Below, piece by piece: positions 23,702 through 32,069 of a DNA stretch of 42,175 nt. Position 1 is the stretch's first letter. Each line of letters starts with the position of its first letter. The notes under the pieces are model-generated. The model worked only from the letters and a program-made list of their open reading frames with translations, was not told the origin of the DNA and ran no database searches. Location: contig CAKQXY010000032.1 in assembly GCA_934292725.1 (NCBI GenBank), positions 1 to 42,175 on the forward strand, given 5' to 3'. Made by a program: the position numbers and the translations under genes. The DNA is from an uncultured Lachnospiraceae bacterium (GTDB lineage: Bacteria; Bacillota; Clostridia; Lachnospirales; Lachnospiraceae).

Positions 23702-24217
23702 TTATTTTCTGGCACATTCAAATGCTGTTCCTAAAAGGATATCAAGTCCATGAGACAGTGAATCCAATATATAAGTAAGACTCTCCTCAACTGCCTTTGG
23801 GCTTCCCGGAAGATTCACAATAAGCGTCTGCTTACGAATAACACTAGCTCCACGGCTTAGCATGGCGCGCGGTGTGATAGTCAAGCTATAGGCGCGTATT
23901 GCCTCTGCAATTCCCGGTGCATTGCGATCAGCCACAGCAAGCGTTGCCTCTGGTGTTACATCTCTTTTAGAAAAACCAGTACCGCCTGTCGTCAGTACAA
24001 GGGCACATTGTTCTTCGTCTGCTAATCGACAAAGCTCTTTTTCGATTGCATTTTGATCATCTGGTAAAATGCAATATGATACTACTTCATATTTTTCTGT
24101 AGGAAGAAGTGACTTTATCTTTGGTCCGCTTAAATCCTCTCGCTCACCTTTAAAACCTTTATCACTAAGAGTTACAATTCCTACTCTATATTTTTGATTA
24201 TGTTTTTTTTGTTCCAT
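23702..24217 (-). CDS. mogA: Molybdopterin adenylyltransferase MogA/MoaB
   Basis: A 171-residue protein that adenylates molybdopterin before molybdate insertion. It has the MoCF signature: VGIVTLSDKGFKGEREDLSGP, LVLTTGGTGFSKRDVTPEAT, and IVNLPGSPKAVEESL. It sits between moaC and selD, so pterin synthesis and selenium genes are interleaved in one operon. MogA and MoaB are hard to separate by eye, but the single copy here should supply the adenylation step. Confidence 0.88.
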   Translation of the reverse strand: MEQKKHNQKYRVGIVTLSDKGFKGEREDLSGPKIKSLLPTEKYEVVSYCILPDDQNAIEKELCRLADEEQCALVLTTGGTGFSKRDVTPEATLAVADRNAPGIAEAIRAYSLTITPRAMLSRGASVIRKQTLIVNLPGSPKAVEESLTYILDSLSHGLDILLGTAFECARK

Positions 24218-24252
24218 TGCAGTGCCTTTCTAATTTGCTTTTTTATCGCTGC

Positions 24253-24732
24253 TTATTTTTCAGCTTTATAATGACCGCTTTTGCCGCCAGATTTTTCCAC
24301 TAGATGAATCCCTGATATTTCCATGCCGCGATCCATCGCCTTGCACATATCATAAATTGTCAGCAGCGCAACACTAACGCCCGTCATAGCTTCCATCTCC
24401 ACACCTGTTTTTCCGATACAGGAGGTCTTGCATGTTGCCTTAATTTGACGATGCGTCTCATCTAGCTCAAAAGAAATCTCACAGTCTGTCAATGCAATAA
24501 TGTGGCACAACGGAATCAGCTCTGAATTTTTTTTCGCACCCATAATGCCTGCAATTCTGGCTATTCCAAGCACATCACCTTTTTTTGCTGTATGATTAGT
24601 AATCGCCTGAAAAACTTCCTCATTCACGGTGATTGTTCCCGTAGCAACAGCTACCCGATATGTATCTGCTTTTTCATGCACATCCACCATTACAGCATTT
24701 CCTTTTTGATCAAAATGTGTAAATCCACTCAT
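24253..24732 (-). CDS. moaC: Cyclic pyranopterin monophosphate synthase MoaC
   Basis: Second enzyme of molybdopterin synthesis, acting on the MoaA product. It has 159 residues, normal for MoaC. Conserved features are the MVDVHEKADTYRVAVATG start, the LIPLCHIIAL catalytic stretch, GKTGVEMEAMTGVSVALLTIYDMCKAMDRGM, and the final VEKSGGKSGHY. AGGAG precedes the ATG. It lies 52 bp after yqeC. Confidence 0.94.
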   Translation of the reverse strand: MSGFTHFDQKGNAVMVDVHEKADTYRVAVATGTITVNEEVFQAITNHTAKKGDVLGIARIAGIMGAKKNSELIPLCHIIALTDCEISFELDETHRQIKATCKTSCIGKTGVEMEAMTGVSVALLTIYDMCKAMDRGMEISGIHLVEKSGGKSGHYKAEK

Positions 24733-24784
24733 CGTTTATATCTCCTAAAAAAATGATTTATAGTCTATTGACAGTTTGCCATAT

Positions 24785-25561
24785 TCACTGCAGTTTTGCA
24801 AATACTATTTTTTCTATATTTTCACTATTCTGTCTGGTTGAATTGATTAACATTTCCCCAACCTGTTCTGCGCTTTCTCGCACAGTACTGTCATCACACT
24901 GATTTAAAACGGCAATGTATCTTCTGTCTCCTACATCTTTTCGCAGTCCCTGATCAGATAACAAAATCGCTGCCATATCTTTTTCTGTCAATAAATGATT
25001 TTCATCCGCTGACAATAGCTTTTTTGCTTTTTCCAGTCGAAAACAACACTCTTTAAGTGAACGTCCTAACGCTGAAAGCCCCAAAACAGCCACCACTATA
25101 TCTGACTCTGGCAAAAGTATAGGCTCATGATCAGCTGGCACTTTACAAGGCAGACGTTTTGAACCATCTGCTTCGATCAGTACGAGATCAGCAAGCTCCA
25201 TTGCCTGTCTCATCCAGTCAAGCTCTGGCATCTTTAACTTTTGCGGATCTTTTTCCTCAGTTGCTCCAATCACCGCCCAATGTCCTGCTGCCCAGATTTC
25301 CTGAAGCTGCTTTTCGTTCATTGCTAAAAATTCATCCTGCGGTCTGAAAATATGAGTTGTAGTCGTCACAAGCACTTTTTTCCCCTGACTGCTGCTCCAC
25401 TTTGCAATTGCGTCAATAAGAGAACTTTTCCCTCCTGCTCCAACAAATGAAACAATATGTTTTCCTTCGGCTAGAAAAGAAAAAGCAGTCTTTATTGATA
25501 CTTCTTGGATTTTTTCGTGCATTACATTTAATTGGCAATATTGATAGAATTTGCTGATCAT
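24785..25561 (-). CDS. yqeC: Selenium cofactor biosynthesis protein YqeC
   Basis: A 258-residue protein of the YqeC family, a marker of selenium-dependent molybdenum hydroxylase systems. A P-loop-like stretch, IVSFVGAGGKSSLIDAIA, is at about residues 36-53, followed by KVLVTTTTHIF and the family hallmark LVLIEADGSKRLPCKVPADHEPI. It probably acts as an ATP- or GTP-dependent step in making the selenium-containing cofactor, but the reaction is not established. I keep the first ATG (AGGAAGG upstream); the next ATG, 13 codons in, has no ribosome binding site. It is the first gene of the molybdenum/selenium run, 26 bp after the AAA ATPase gene. Confidence 0.88.
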   Translation of the reverse strand: MISKFYQYCQLNVMHEKIQEVSIKTAFSFLAEGKHIVSFVGAGGKSSLIDAIAKWSSSQGKKVLVTTTTHIFRPQDEFLAMNEKQLQEIWAAGHWAVIGATEEKDPQKLKMPELDWMRQAMELADLVLIEADGSKRLPCKVPADHEPILLPESDIVVAVLGLSALGRSLKECCFRLEKAKKLLSADENHLLTEKDMAAILLSDQGLRKDVGDRRYIAVLNQCDDSTVRESAEQVGEMLINSTRQNSENIEKIVFAKLQ

Positions 25562-25587
25562 CGTTTAGAACTACCTTCCTGTTTCTT

Positions 25588-27282
25588 TTAAATCACCATA
25601 ACACGGCACTTCTTATGGTAAAATGCAATGCCATATTTTAATATGTTCTGGTATCCATTTTTACGCAGCGCTTGCTCATAATTCTTATCTGTGATCTGCT
25701 GCAAAGCAGCCTGACAATCCTTATCAAGTGCTTTTTCAGATTTACTGTACTTGAGTTCCAACACGATTCCCATTCGAGAATCATTTTCATTTACTTCAAT
25801 CAGAATATCGCTAAAACCATCTCCAGATTCCTTATTTGAGGTTGCCTTCCAACCATCCCGATAGCCAAAAATTCCAATTAACAAACCATGATAGAAATTT
25901 TCGCGAAGGGATTTCACAAAGGAATCTCGAATGCTAATGGTCGTATCCATATATTCTGTCAACAACTGCTCAACAGTAGCTGAATCCGATTCTAGCATCG
26001 CATTACAAAATCCATTAAGCAATTTAGCGTTTTTTGAAACATCCTTGCGAAATAATGCCAGTACGCGTTCAACAATGATATTACAAATCTCACGATTCGG
26101 AATTGCAAGATGGTAACGTCCATCCATTTCTTTTCCACGCTGCGTCAGATACCCTGTCATAAAAAGCGTACTCCACAAATTATCAATGTTGGAATACAAT
26201 TCTTTATAGGTGATCATTTCATCTACACGTTTTACAACAGTTTCACCACTCACCAACAATTCTAACTCACTTTTTGTAAGCATATGTGGATCATTTATAC
26301 TGTCAATAAAATGGCTGATAACTTCATTTCCACTGGTATTCATCCAATAATTTTTCATTTCAGCGTTCGGCCTATTCTGATGATCGCTGCAATAATTTAC
26401 AACATCCCATGGGCAATACACATCAGTATTGCCAAAACGATAACCATCATACCACTCTTTCACTTTGTCAAAGCAGCTGCTTAATCCATAATACGAGAGC
26501 ATCTCTTGTACTTCCTCACCGGTAAAACCAAAGGTTTCATCAAATTCCTCATCAGTAATGGAATATACCTTAAAATTATTCAAGCCTGTAAAAATACTCT
26601 CTTTTGCAATCCGCAGGCAGCCAGTTAACACTGCAAATGCAAGACTATTGTTTGTCTTTAACACATTTCCAAACATGTTGCGAATCAAACGTACCATCTT
26701 ATCATAATATCCATTTTCATGTGCTTTTGCTAGTGGAACATCGTATTCATCAATAAGCACCACAACTTTTTTATTATAATGTTTTTCGAGAAGCTTCGTC
26801 AACCATAGCATACTTGATCCCATAATCTTCTGATTCATCTGATCATCAAGCAATTTAATAAATCTTTCTTTTTCATAATCGGTCAAACTATCGCTATTTT
26901 GCAAAAACGAAAATTCAGCTGCATTATTATTCATGATATCTACAAGCTGATCAAATGCTTCTTCATACGTTGCCGCATCTACGCCCTTCAAACTGACTGC
27001 AATCACGGGATACTTTCCCATGTATTTTTCGCACATCTGAGTATTTTTCGAAATATGCAGTCCCTCAAATAAAGCAGCATCTGTTCCTATTTCAAAAAAA
27101 TTCTTGAGCATGCTCATATTCAACGATTTTCCAAAACGGCGCGGACGGGTAAACAAAGTTACCTTGCTCCTTTTTTCAAGAACCTGTTCAATCAGCGCCG
27201 TTTTATCAACATAATAATAACCATCCTTTCGGACTTCTTTAAAATCTTCGATTCCAATCGGAAGACTCAATTTCATTTCCAT
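25588..27282 (-). CDS. AAA ATPase-like / PD-(D/E)XK nuclease-like fusion protein
   Basis: A 564-residue protein of the AAA_9_ATPase-like type, a large multicopy family of gut Bacteroidota and Bacillota whose function is unknown. It begins with LPIGIEDFKEVRKDGYYYVDKT, seen as adjoining stretches, then the phosphate loop FTRPRRFGKSLNMSML and Walker B VVVLIDEYDVPL. The C-terminal domain has the nuclease-like core GFSDILIEVN and IVLELKYSK, with D and ExK in the expected order. The ATG at 27282 is set by GGAAGGAG 7 nt upstream; the frame extends 43 codons further but lacks another good site. It has its own consensus-like promoter and could be an acquired cassette between two conserved regions. Confidence 0.82.
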   Translation of the reverse strand: MEMKLSLPIGIEDFKEVRKDGYYYVDKTALIEQVLEKRSKVTLFTRPRRFGKSLNMSMLKNFFEIGTDAALFEGLHISKNTQMCEKYMGKYPVIAVSLKGVDAATYEEAFDQLVDIMNNNAAEFSFLQNSDSLTDYEKERFIKLLDDQMNQKIMGSSMLWLTKLLEKHYNKKVVVLIDEYDVPLAKAHENGYYDKMVRLIRNMFGNVLKTNNSLAFAVLTGCLRIAKESIFTGLNNFKVYSITDEEFDETFGFTGEEVQEMLSYYGLSSCFDKVKEWYDGYRFGNTDVYCPWDVVNYCSDHQNRPNAEMKNYWMNTSGNEVISHFIDSINDPHMLTKSELELLVSGETVVKRVDEMITYKELYSNIDNLWSTLFMTGYLTQRGKEMDGRYHLAIPNREICNIIVERVLALFRKDVSKNAKLLNGFCNAMLESDSATVEQLLTEYMDTTISIRDSFVKSLRENFYHGLLIGIFGYRDGWKATSNKESGDGFSDILIEVNENDSRMGIVLELKYSKSEKALDKDCQAALQQITDKNYEQALRKNGYQNILKYGIAFYHKKCRVMVI

Positions 27283-27343
27283 GCTGACGCTCCTTCCCTC
27301 GCTATTTGTTATTTCATAAAATACTCTTTTATTTGATAAAATC

Positions 27344-27372
27344 ATTATACCATGCATTCTGCCACTTGTCAT
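27344..27372 (-). promoter_or_regulatory. Promoter of the AAA ATPase/nuclease-like gene
   Basis: On the minus strand: ATGACA (27372-27367), a 17-bp spacer ending in ATGG, and TATAAT (27349-27344). It lies about 60 bp before the ATG and is among the strongest promoter matches in the window. Confidence 0.7.
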
Positions 27373-27494
27373 TGAATTCATCGTCCAATGTGACCGAATG
27401 AGCAATAGCAAGGTTACAGTTCACGCGTCATGTTACGAAAGCCCTTCGGTGCAATGGTTTCTTCGTCGGACCAGTCTCGTTAACGAGATTTCAA

Positions 27495-28712
27495 TCACCT
27501 TTTATTTTCATGATATTTCTTCGATTTTTCCACAGCCTCTGGCACAAAGGAAATCAAAATATTTCTTCTGTGGACAAGCGTTCCGCGCATACCCGGTTCA
27601 AATTTTCCTGCCTGCTTAGCCGATACACTCAGTTCAATATGTGTATCATCCTGCAAGCGAAACTCTACATGGTAGCGCCCGGATGAGCCTGGACTAACAA
27701 CTCCGTTTCTCGTTAGATATTGGGATGGGTTGAAAAGATCAATATTCGCTATCTTTTCTACGACTGCTCCATATTCTATTTCTTTGCCAAACAGGAAACG
27801 ACCTGCTTTTGTGCCTTCTTTTAATCGTTTCAATTTTACTGAGCGATTTAAGAACCACAATGCTGCAGCAATCACTATAGCTGCGGCCAAGGTCCACGCT
27901 GCCAGCACCCACCAAAATGTACTTTTCAAGTGGAATAGAACCCGATACCCCTCTAAATTTAGGCTACGCCTTGTCCTGTCAAACGTAAAGCTGACTACCA
28001 TTCGAGATGTGCTTTGAGTATTCCCCTTCGCACTACTTATACCTGAAATTGTAAGCTGGTACTCATTATCCATATCACATCTGAGTAACTGAAACTCCTG
28101 CGTCTCCTCTGAATAAAGTACTGCATTTGCCTGTGAGATCGCATATTGCTTCCAATTATCCACAATCTCAATTTCACTGCATCCATATTGAGCTGCCTTA
28201 CCGGGCAGATCAAATGCAAGTACAGCCAGCACTTTATCCAGATTTGTGGTATACACAAAATATATCGCAGTATCAATAAACACGGACTGTTGCTCGCTAT
28301 CCCCTCTTGCAAGAAGATGCATTTCTGGCTGCTGATCCATCTTTTGGATTTCCTGAATGTCCTTCTCCTCCACTCCAATATGAGAAAGGTATGCCTGTAA
28401 CAAAAGTTCTTTTTCCTCATCTTCATTCTTCTCATTATTTTGAGAATCATTGCCATCACCAAGAGATACTGGAGTTTTTTGGCTTTGTCTGTCCATTCTT
28501 ACAACGCCAAAGGAAGCGCACAGCATTGCAACACCAATCACGCCAAGAATTATCGCTGCAGCTGCACACCCTGTTACTCGGTTGAGCCATCGCTGTCGTC
28601 TCTGTCTCCTAATTTGTTTTTGTCTTGCCTCTGCCTCGTCTGAAATTGCATATTTTTCGACTAAGCGATCATCGATGCCATCCATAAGTTTTAAAAAATC
28701 TTCTTTCTTCAT
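27495..28712 (-). CDS. Membrane protein, putative anti-sigma factor with a DUF2500-like C-terminus
   Basis: A 405-residue protein with a cytoplasmic N-terminus (about 1-45, rich in R and Q), one membrane helix near 46-70, an external region of about 190 residues, a second helix near 267-290, and a cytoplasmic C-terminus. The end (YHVEFRLQDDTHIELSVS, FEPGMRGTLVHRRNILISF) resembles DUF2500. It overlaps the sigma-factor gene by 4 bp (ATGA), the arrangement of sigma/anti-sigma pairs, and its cytoplasmic N-terminus could bind the sigma factor. This role is inferred from gene order and topology. No zinc-binding anti-sigma motif is present. Confidence 0.6.
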   Translation of the reverse strand: MKKEDFLKLMDGIDDRLVEKYAISDEAEARQKQIRRQRRQRWLNRVTGCAAAAIILGVIGVAMLCASFGVVRMDRQSQKTPVSLGDGNDSQNNEKNEDEEKELLLQAYLSHIGVEEKDIQEIQKMDQQPEMHLLARGDSEQQSVFIDTAIYFVYTTNLDKVLAVLAFDLPGKAAQYGCSEIEIVDNWKQYAISQANAVLYSEETQEFQLLRCDMDNEYQLTISGISSAKGNTQSTSRMVVSFTFDRTRRSLNLEGYRVLFHLKSTFWWVLAAWTLAAAIVIAAALWFLNRSVKLKRLKEGTKAGRFLFGKEIEYGAVVEKIANIDLFNPSQYLTRNGVVSPGSSGRYHVEFRLQDDTHIELSVSAKQAGKFEPGMRGTLVHRRNILISFVPEAVEKSKKYHENKR

Positions 28713-29269
28713 AAGTGGTACCCCCTTTCTGAGAGATACTGCTTTAACTGTTTGCGCACACGGTTTAAATTTACCGAAACTGCATTTTCGGTAATGCCAT
28801 GATATCGCGCAATGCTTTTAATTGACTCCAGATAAAAATATCGTTGAATAAACATGCCTTGTTCACGAGCGGAAAGTCCATGCAAAAATCGGTTAATTTC
28901 TTTTTTGAGTTCCTCTGCGAGTACCGCGTCCTCTGGCTGTTCACGCCCCGACACGCATTCGCCTAATTCATCTAGCACAAGCATTGCTTCTGGTCGAATC
29001 CGTTTTCCTGCCCGATCCCACTTCCAACGGTTGAGAGAAAGATTGCGAATAATTTTCCCGAAAAATGCTTTTAAACACAATGGGCGCTGCGGAGGAATTG
29101 CATTCCACGCCTGATACCAGGTATCATTCATACACTCTTCAACATCTTCCTTGTTTGCCAGTATATTATGGGAAATTCGCCGGCAATACGCACCGTATCG
29201 AATGTTGGACTCTATTACTGCTTGCTCTTTTCGCTCCCAGAATAGCTCTGTGATTTCCTGATCACGCAT
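28709..29269 (-). CDS. RNA polymerase sigma factor, sigma-70 family (ECF-like)
   Basis: A 186-residue alternative sigma factor. Region 2 covers about residues 20-90, with NKEDVEECMNDTWYQAWNAIPP and LKAFFGKIIRNLSLNRW. Region 4 is the C-terminal helix-turn-helix in YLESIKSIARYHGITENAVSVNLNRVRKQLKQYL. GAGGAGGG lies 6 nt before the ATG. It overlaps the following membrane protein gene by 4 bp, so the two form a regulator pair, most likely responding to a cell-envelope signal. The target promoters are unknown, and no match to its own promoter could be identified with confidence. Confidence 0.88.
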   Translation of the reverse strand: MRDQEITELFWERKEQAVIESNIRYGAYCRRISHNILANKEDVEECMNDTWYQAWNAIPPQRPLCLKAFFGKIIRNLSLNRWKWDRAGKRIRPEAMLVLDELGECVSGREQPEDAVLAEELKKEINRFLHGLSAREQGMFIQRYFYLESIKSIARYHGITENAVSVNLNRVRKQLKQYLSERGYHL

Positions 29270-29606
29270 AAAAATCCCTCCTCTCGCTATGTTTTCCTTT
29301 ATTGATTCACCATCACCAGACTATAGAATGCTAATATGCATTTCTACTTATTTTCCTTTAAAGACGTCTTCACTTATATAGACAAGAATTTTTTTATTAT
29401 CTTACAAAAAATCCGAAAGAAAATCAATAATAAACCAAAGGAAAAACGTATCCCACCTGCACCTTAACGAAAAATCTCCCACGCAATTCATACGAACTAC
29501 GCGGGAGATTTTATTTAATCCTATCGAATTCTTTTGTTTTTATATATTTGCAATTTCAGTATAAATTTTATACATGAATGCGATTCACCGAAATACAGCG
29601 AGCGAC
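29270..29606. other. 337-bp non-coding gap between the sigma factor and pheT
   Basis: It is A/T-rich and holds no supportable gene. It contains the pheST terminator (29471-29512) and should contain the sigma-operon promoter, of which I found no convincing match. A 10-bp palindrome, AAGACGTCTT, lies near 29360. Confidence 0.6.
29466..29512 (-). terminator. Terminator of the pheST operon
   Basis: AAAATCTCCC (29471-29480) pairs with GGGAGATTTT (29503-29512) in a 10-bp stem. Because the stem starts with A4 and ends with T4, it can act in both directions. On the minus strand it follows the pheT stop by about 95 bp and ends in a U-run. Confidence 0.8.
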
Positions 29607-32051
29607 TTACGCTCTCAGCTCTACGCCATACTCCTCGTTTAACTTTGCACAGATCTTGTCAACGAACTTCTGAACACGTGCATCGTCAAATGCCTCATCC
29701 TTTGGAACGAAGGTGATGGAGAATGCCATACTCTTCTTTCCTTCCGGAATCTGGCCGCCCTCGTAGATATCGAACAGCTTGATTTCCTTTACATACTTAT
29801 TTTCCTTGCGGATGCAGTCCTCGATCTCTCCACATGTGATTGCCTTATCCATTACGAATGCAAGATCACGCTTCTCTTCTGCAAACTTTGGCAGCGGAAT
29901 GAAGGTTCTCTTCTTATCATACCACTTGGACAGAATCTCCAGATCAAGCTCCATAACATATGCACTTGCACGCATGCTTAACTTGTCCTGAATATCGTAT
30001 GCAACCTTACCGAAGTAACCAATTTCTTCACCCTCACATAATACCTTTACTGCCTGATACGGATGCAGGAAGGATTTCTGAATTGGCTCATAAGTAAATG
30101 CAACATCTAAGCTGTCTGCGATTCCGTTTGCAATGCCCTTCATTGTGTAGAAAGATTCCTTTGCACCGAAGGTACCAACACAAAGTGTTTTTCTCTCATC
30201 CGGATACTCGGTAAGCGGCAGATTCTTCGGAATAAAGATATTTGCAACCTCAAAAAGTCTTCCGTCAAGAATACCCTGCTTTTCATTTCTTGAAATAGCA
30301 TTGAGCATTGATGCAGCAAGTGTTGTACGCATTAAGGACAGATCAATATTGATTGGATTCATGATCTGAATTGCGAAACGCTCCTTTGCATCAGCCGGGA
30401 ACTTCAAAAGATCCAAATCAGACGGAGAGAAGAAAGAGTAATGCATACACTCATATGCACCCATAGTACAAAGAGTGCGCTTTAATGCAAGCTCGCCCTT
30501 CTGCTCTTTATTATATCCGCCTGCTGTTACCTGTGCAGATGGCATAAAGGTTGACTTAATATGGTCATAACCATACATACGGATTACTTCCTCTGCCACA
30601 TCTGGGTAACGCTCTACATCATTCTCACCCTCTGGCAGCATGTCCTCACGGTAAGCTGGTACCTGAAGAGTCAGTACGTCACCGTCAACAGTCGGATTGA
30701 AGTTTAAATTCTTCATCAGACGTACAATCTCCTCTGCCGGAACCTCGATTCCAAGAACGCTGTTTACCTTATGGATGCTTACCTGCATCGGCTGCGGCTC
30801 GATGCTGTTTCCAACATTAACATCTACATGAGTAGAAGAAACCTTTCCGCAGCCAAGCTCCTCGATTAAATGAAGTGCACGCTTCATACCAAGAACAGTT
30901 GAATACTCATCCACGCCCTTCTCGTATCTTGCGCTGGAGTCAGAGGATTTTCCAAGTGCTCTTGCAGTCTTTCTTACATTATCTCTTGCAAACTTAGCAG
31001 CCTCAAACATAACGCTTTCTGTTGTGTCACGGATCTCTGAATTTAATCCGCCCATAACACCTGCTAATGCAACTGGCTTTACGCCGTCACAGATAACAAG
31101 ATTAGCTGGTGACATTGTGTACTCCTGCTCATCAAGTGTAACAATCTTCTCACCCTCATGTGCTCTTCTTACGCAAATCTCGTTGCCTTCAAGGTAAGAG
31201 CAGTCAAATGCATGCATTGGCTGTCCGATCTCTTTTAACACATAATTTGTGATATCTACGATGTTGCTGATTGATCCAATACCAACAAGTGCAAGACGGC
31301 GCTTCATCCATGCTGGAGACTCACCCATCTTTACATCATATACATAGTGTGCACTGTAGCGCGGGCAAAGATCTGGTGCCTCAACACTTACCTTAAAGCC
31401 ATCCTTCTTTACCTCGGTCTCTGTATAATCGGTTGATGGCATCTTTAATGGCTTCTCAAGCATTGCAGAAACCTCTCTTGCAATTCCTAAGATGCTCTGG
31501 CAGTCCGGTCTGTTTGCAGTTAATGAGATGTCAAACATCCAGTCATCAAGACCTGTGATAGCCTTTACATCTGCACCTGGCTGTGCATCAGCCGGCATCT
31601 CTAACAAACCATTGTAACCTGCACCCGGATACAGATCCTCTGTTAAGCCAAGCTCTGTTCCAGAACAAAGCATACCGTATGACTCATAGCCGCGAAGCTT
31701 ACCCTTTTTAATTGTCATCACGCCTTCAATTGTCTTATGATCCTTTGCTGTTGCATAAACAGTTGCACCAACAAGTGCTACCGGATACTTGCCGCCTGCC
31801 TGTACATTGTCAGCGCCGCAGCAAATCTGCATGGTGCCATACTCACCTGCATTAACCTGACACACATGAAGATGTGTCTCCGGAATCGGCTCGCAAGTCT
31901 CAACAAGACCAACTACAATCTTATCGATGTCATGACCAACCTGATACAGCTCCTCTACCTCAAATCCGCCATCGAACAGCTTTTTTTCAAGCTCCTGCGG
32001 TGTTACATCAATATCTACATATTCTTTAAGCCAACTTAATGGTACTAACAT
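29607..32051 (-). CDS. pheT: Phenylalanyl-tRNA synthetase beta subunit PheT
   Basis: The beta chain of the (alpha beta)2 phenylalanyl-tRNA synthetase, 814 residues, normal for the family. It has the N-terminal PLSWLKEYVDIDVTPQEL start, an EMAP/OB-type tRNA-binding region (about 40-155, with CQVNAGEYGTMQICCGADNV seen in part), B3/B4 editing domains with MFDISLTANRPDCQSILGIAREV, a B5 domain, and a C-terminal anticodon-binding ferredoxin-like domain. It follows pheS by 18 bp in the usual order. It is controlled by the T-box leader upstream of pheS. Confidence 0.97.
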   Translation of the reverse strand: MLVPLSWLKEYVDIDVTPQELEKKLFDGGFEVEELYQVGHDIDKIVVGLVETCEPIPETHLHVCQVNAGEYGTMQICCGADNVQAGGKYPVALVGATVYATAKDHKTIEGVMTIKKGKLRGYESYGMLCSGTELGLTEDLYPGAGYNGLLEMPADAQPGADVKAITGLDDWMFDISLTANRPDCQSILGIAREVSAMLEKPLKMPSTDYTETEVKKDGFKVSVEAPDLCPRYSAHYVYDVKMGESPAWMKRRLALVGIGSISNIVDITNYVLKEIGQPMHAFDCSYLEGNEICVRRAHEGEKIVTLDEQEYTMSPANLVICDGVKPVALAGVMGGLNSEIRDTTESVMFEAAKFARDNVRKTARALGKSSDSSARYEKGVDEYSTVLGMKRALHLIEELGCGKVSSTHVDVNVGNSIEPQPMQVSIHKVNSVLGIEVPAEEIVRLMKNLNFNPTVDGDVLTLQVPAYREDMLPEGENDVERYPDVAEEVIRMYGYDHIKSTFMPSAQVTAGGYNKEQKGELALKRTLCTMGAYECMHYSFFSPSDLDLLKFPADAKERFAIQIMNPINIDLSLMRTTLAASMLNAISRNEKQGILDGRLFEVANIFIPKNLPLTEYPDERKTLCVGTFGAKESFYTMKGIANGIADSLDVAFTYEPIQKSFLHPYQAVKVLCEGEEIGYFGKVAYDIQDKLSMRASAYVMELDLEILSKWYDKKRTFIPLPKFAEEKRDLAFVMDKAITCGEIEDCIRKENKYVKEIKLFDIYEGGQIPEGKKSMAFSITFVPKDEAFDDARVQKFVDKICAKLNEEYGVELRA

Positions 32052-32069
32052 ATTCGTTTCCGTCCTTTC

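Noticed and set aside
27283..27494. N-terminal extension of the AAA ATPase protein or a small gene in the 212-bp gap.
   Set aside because: A consensus-like promoter at 27344-27372 and a strong ribosome binding site before 27282 place the start downstream. A short palindrome near 27475-27490 has no U-tract.
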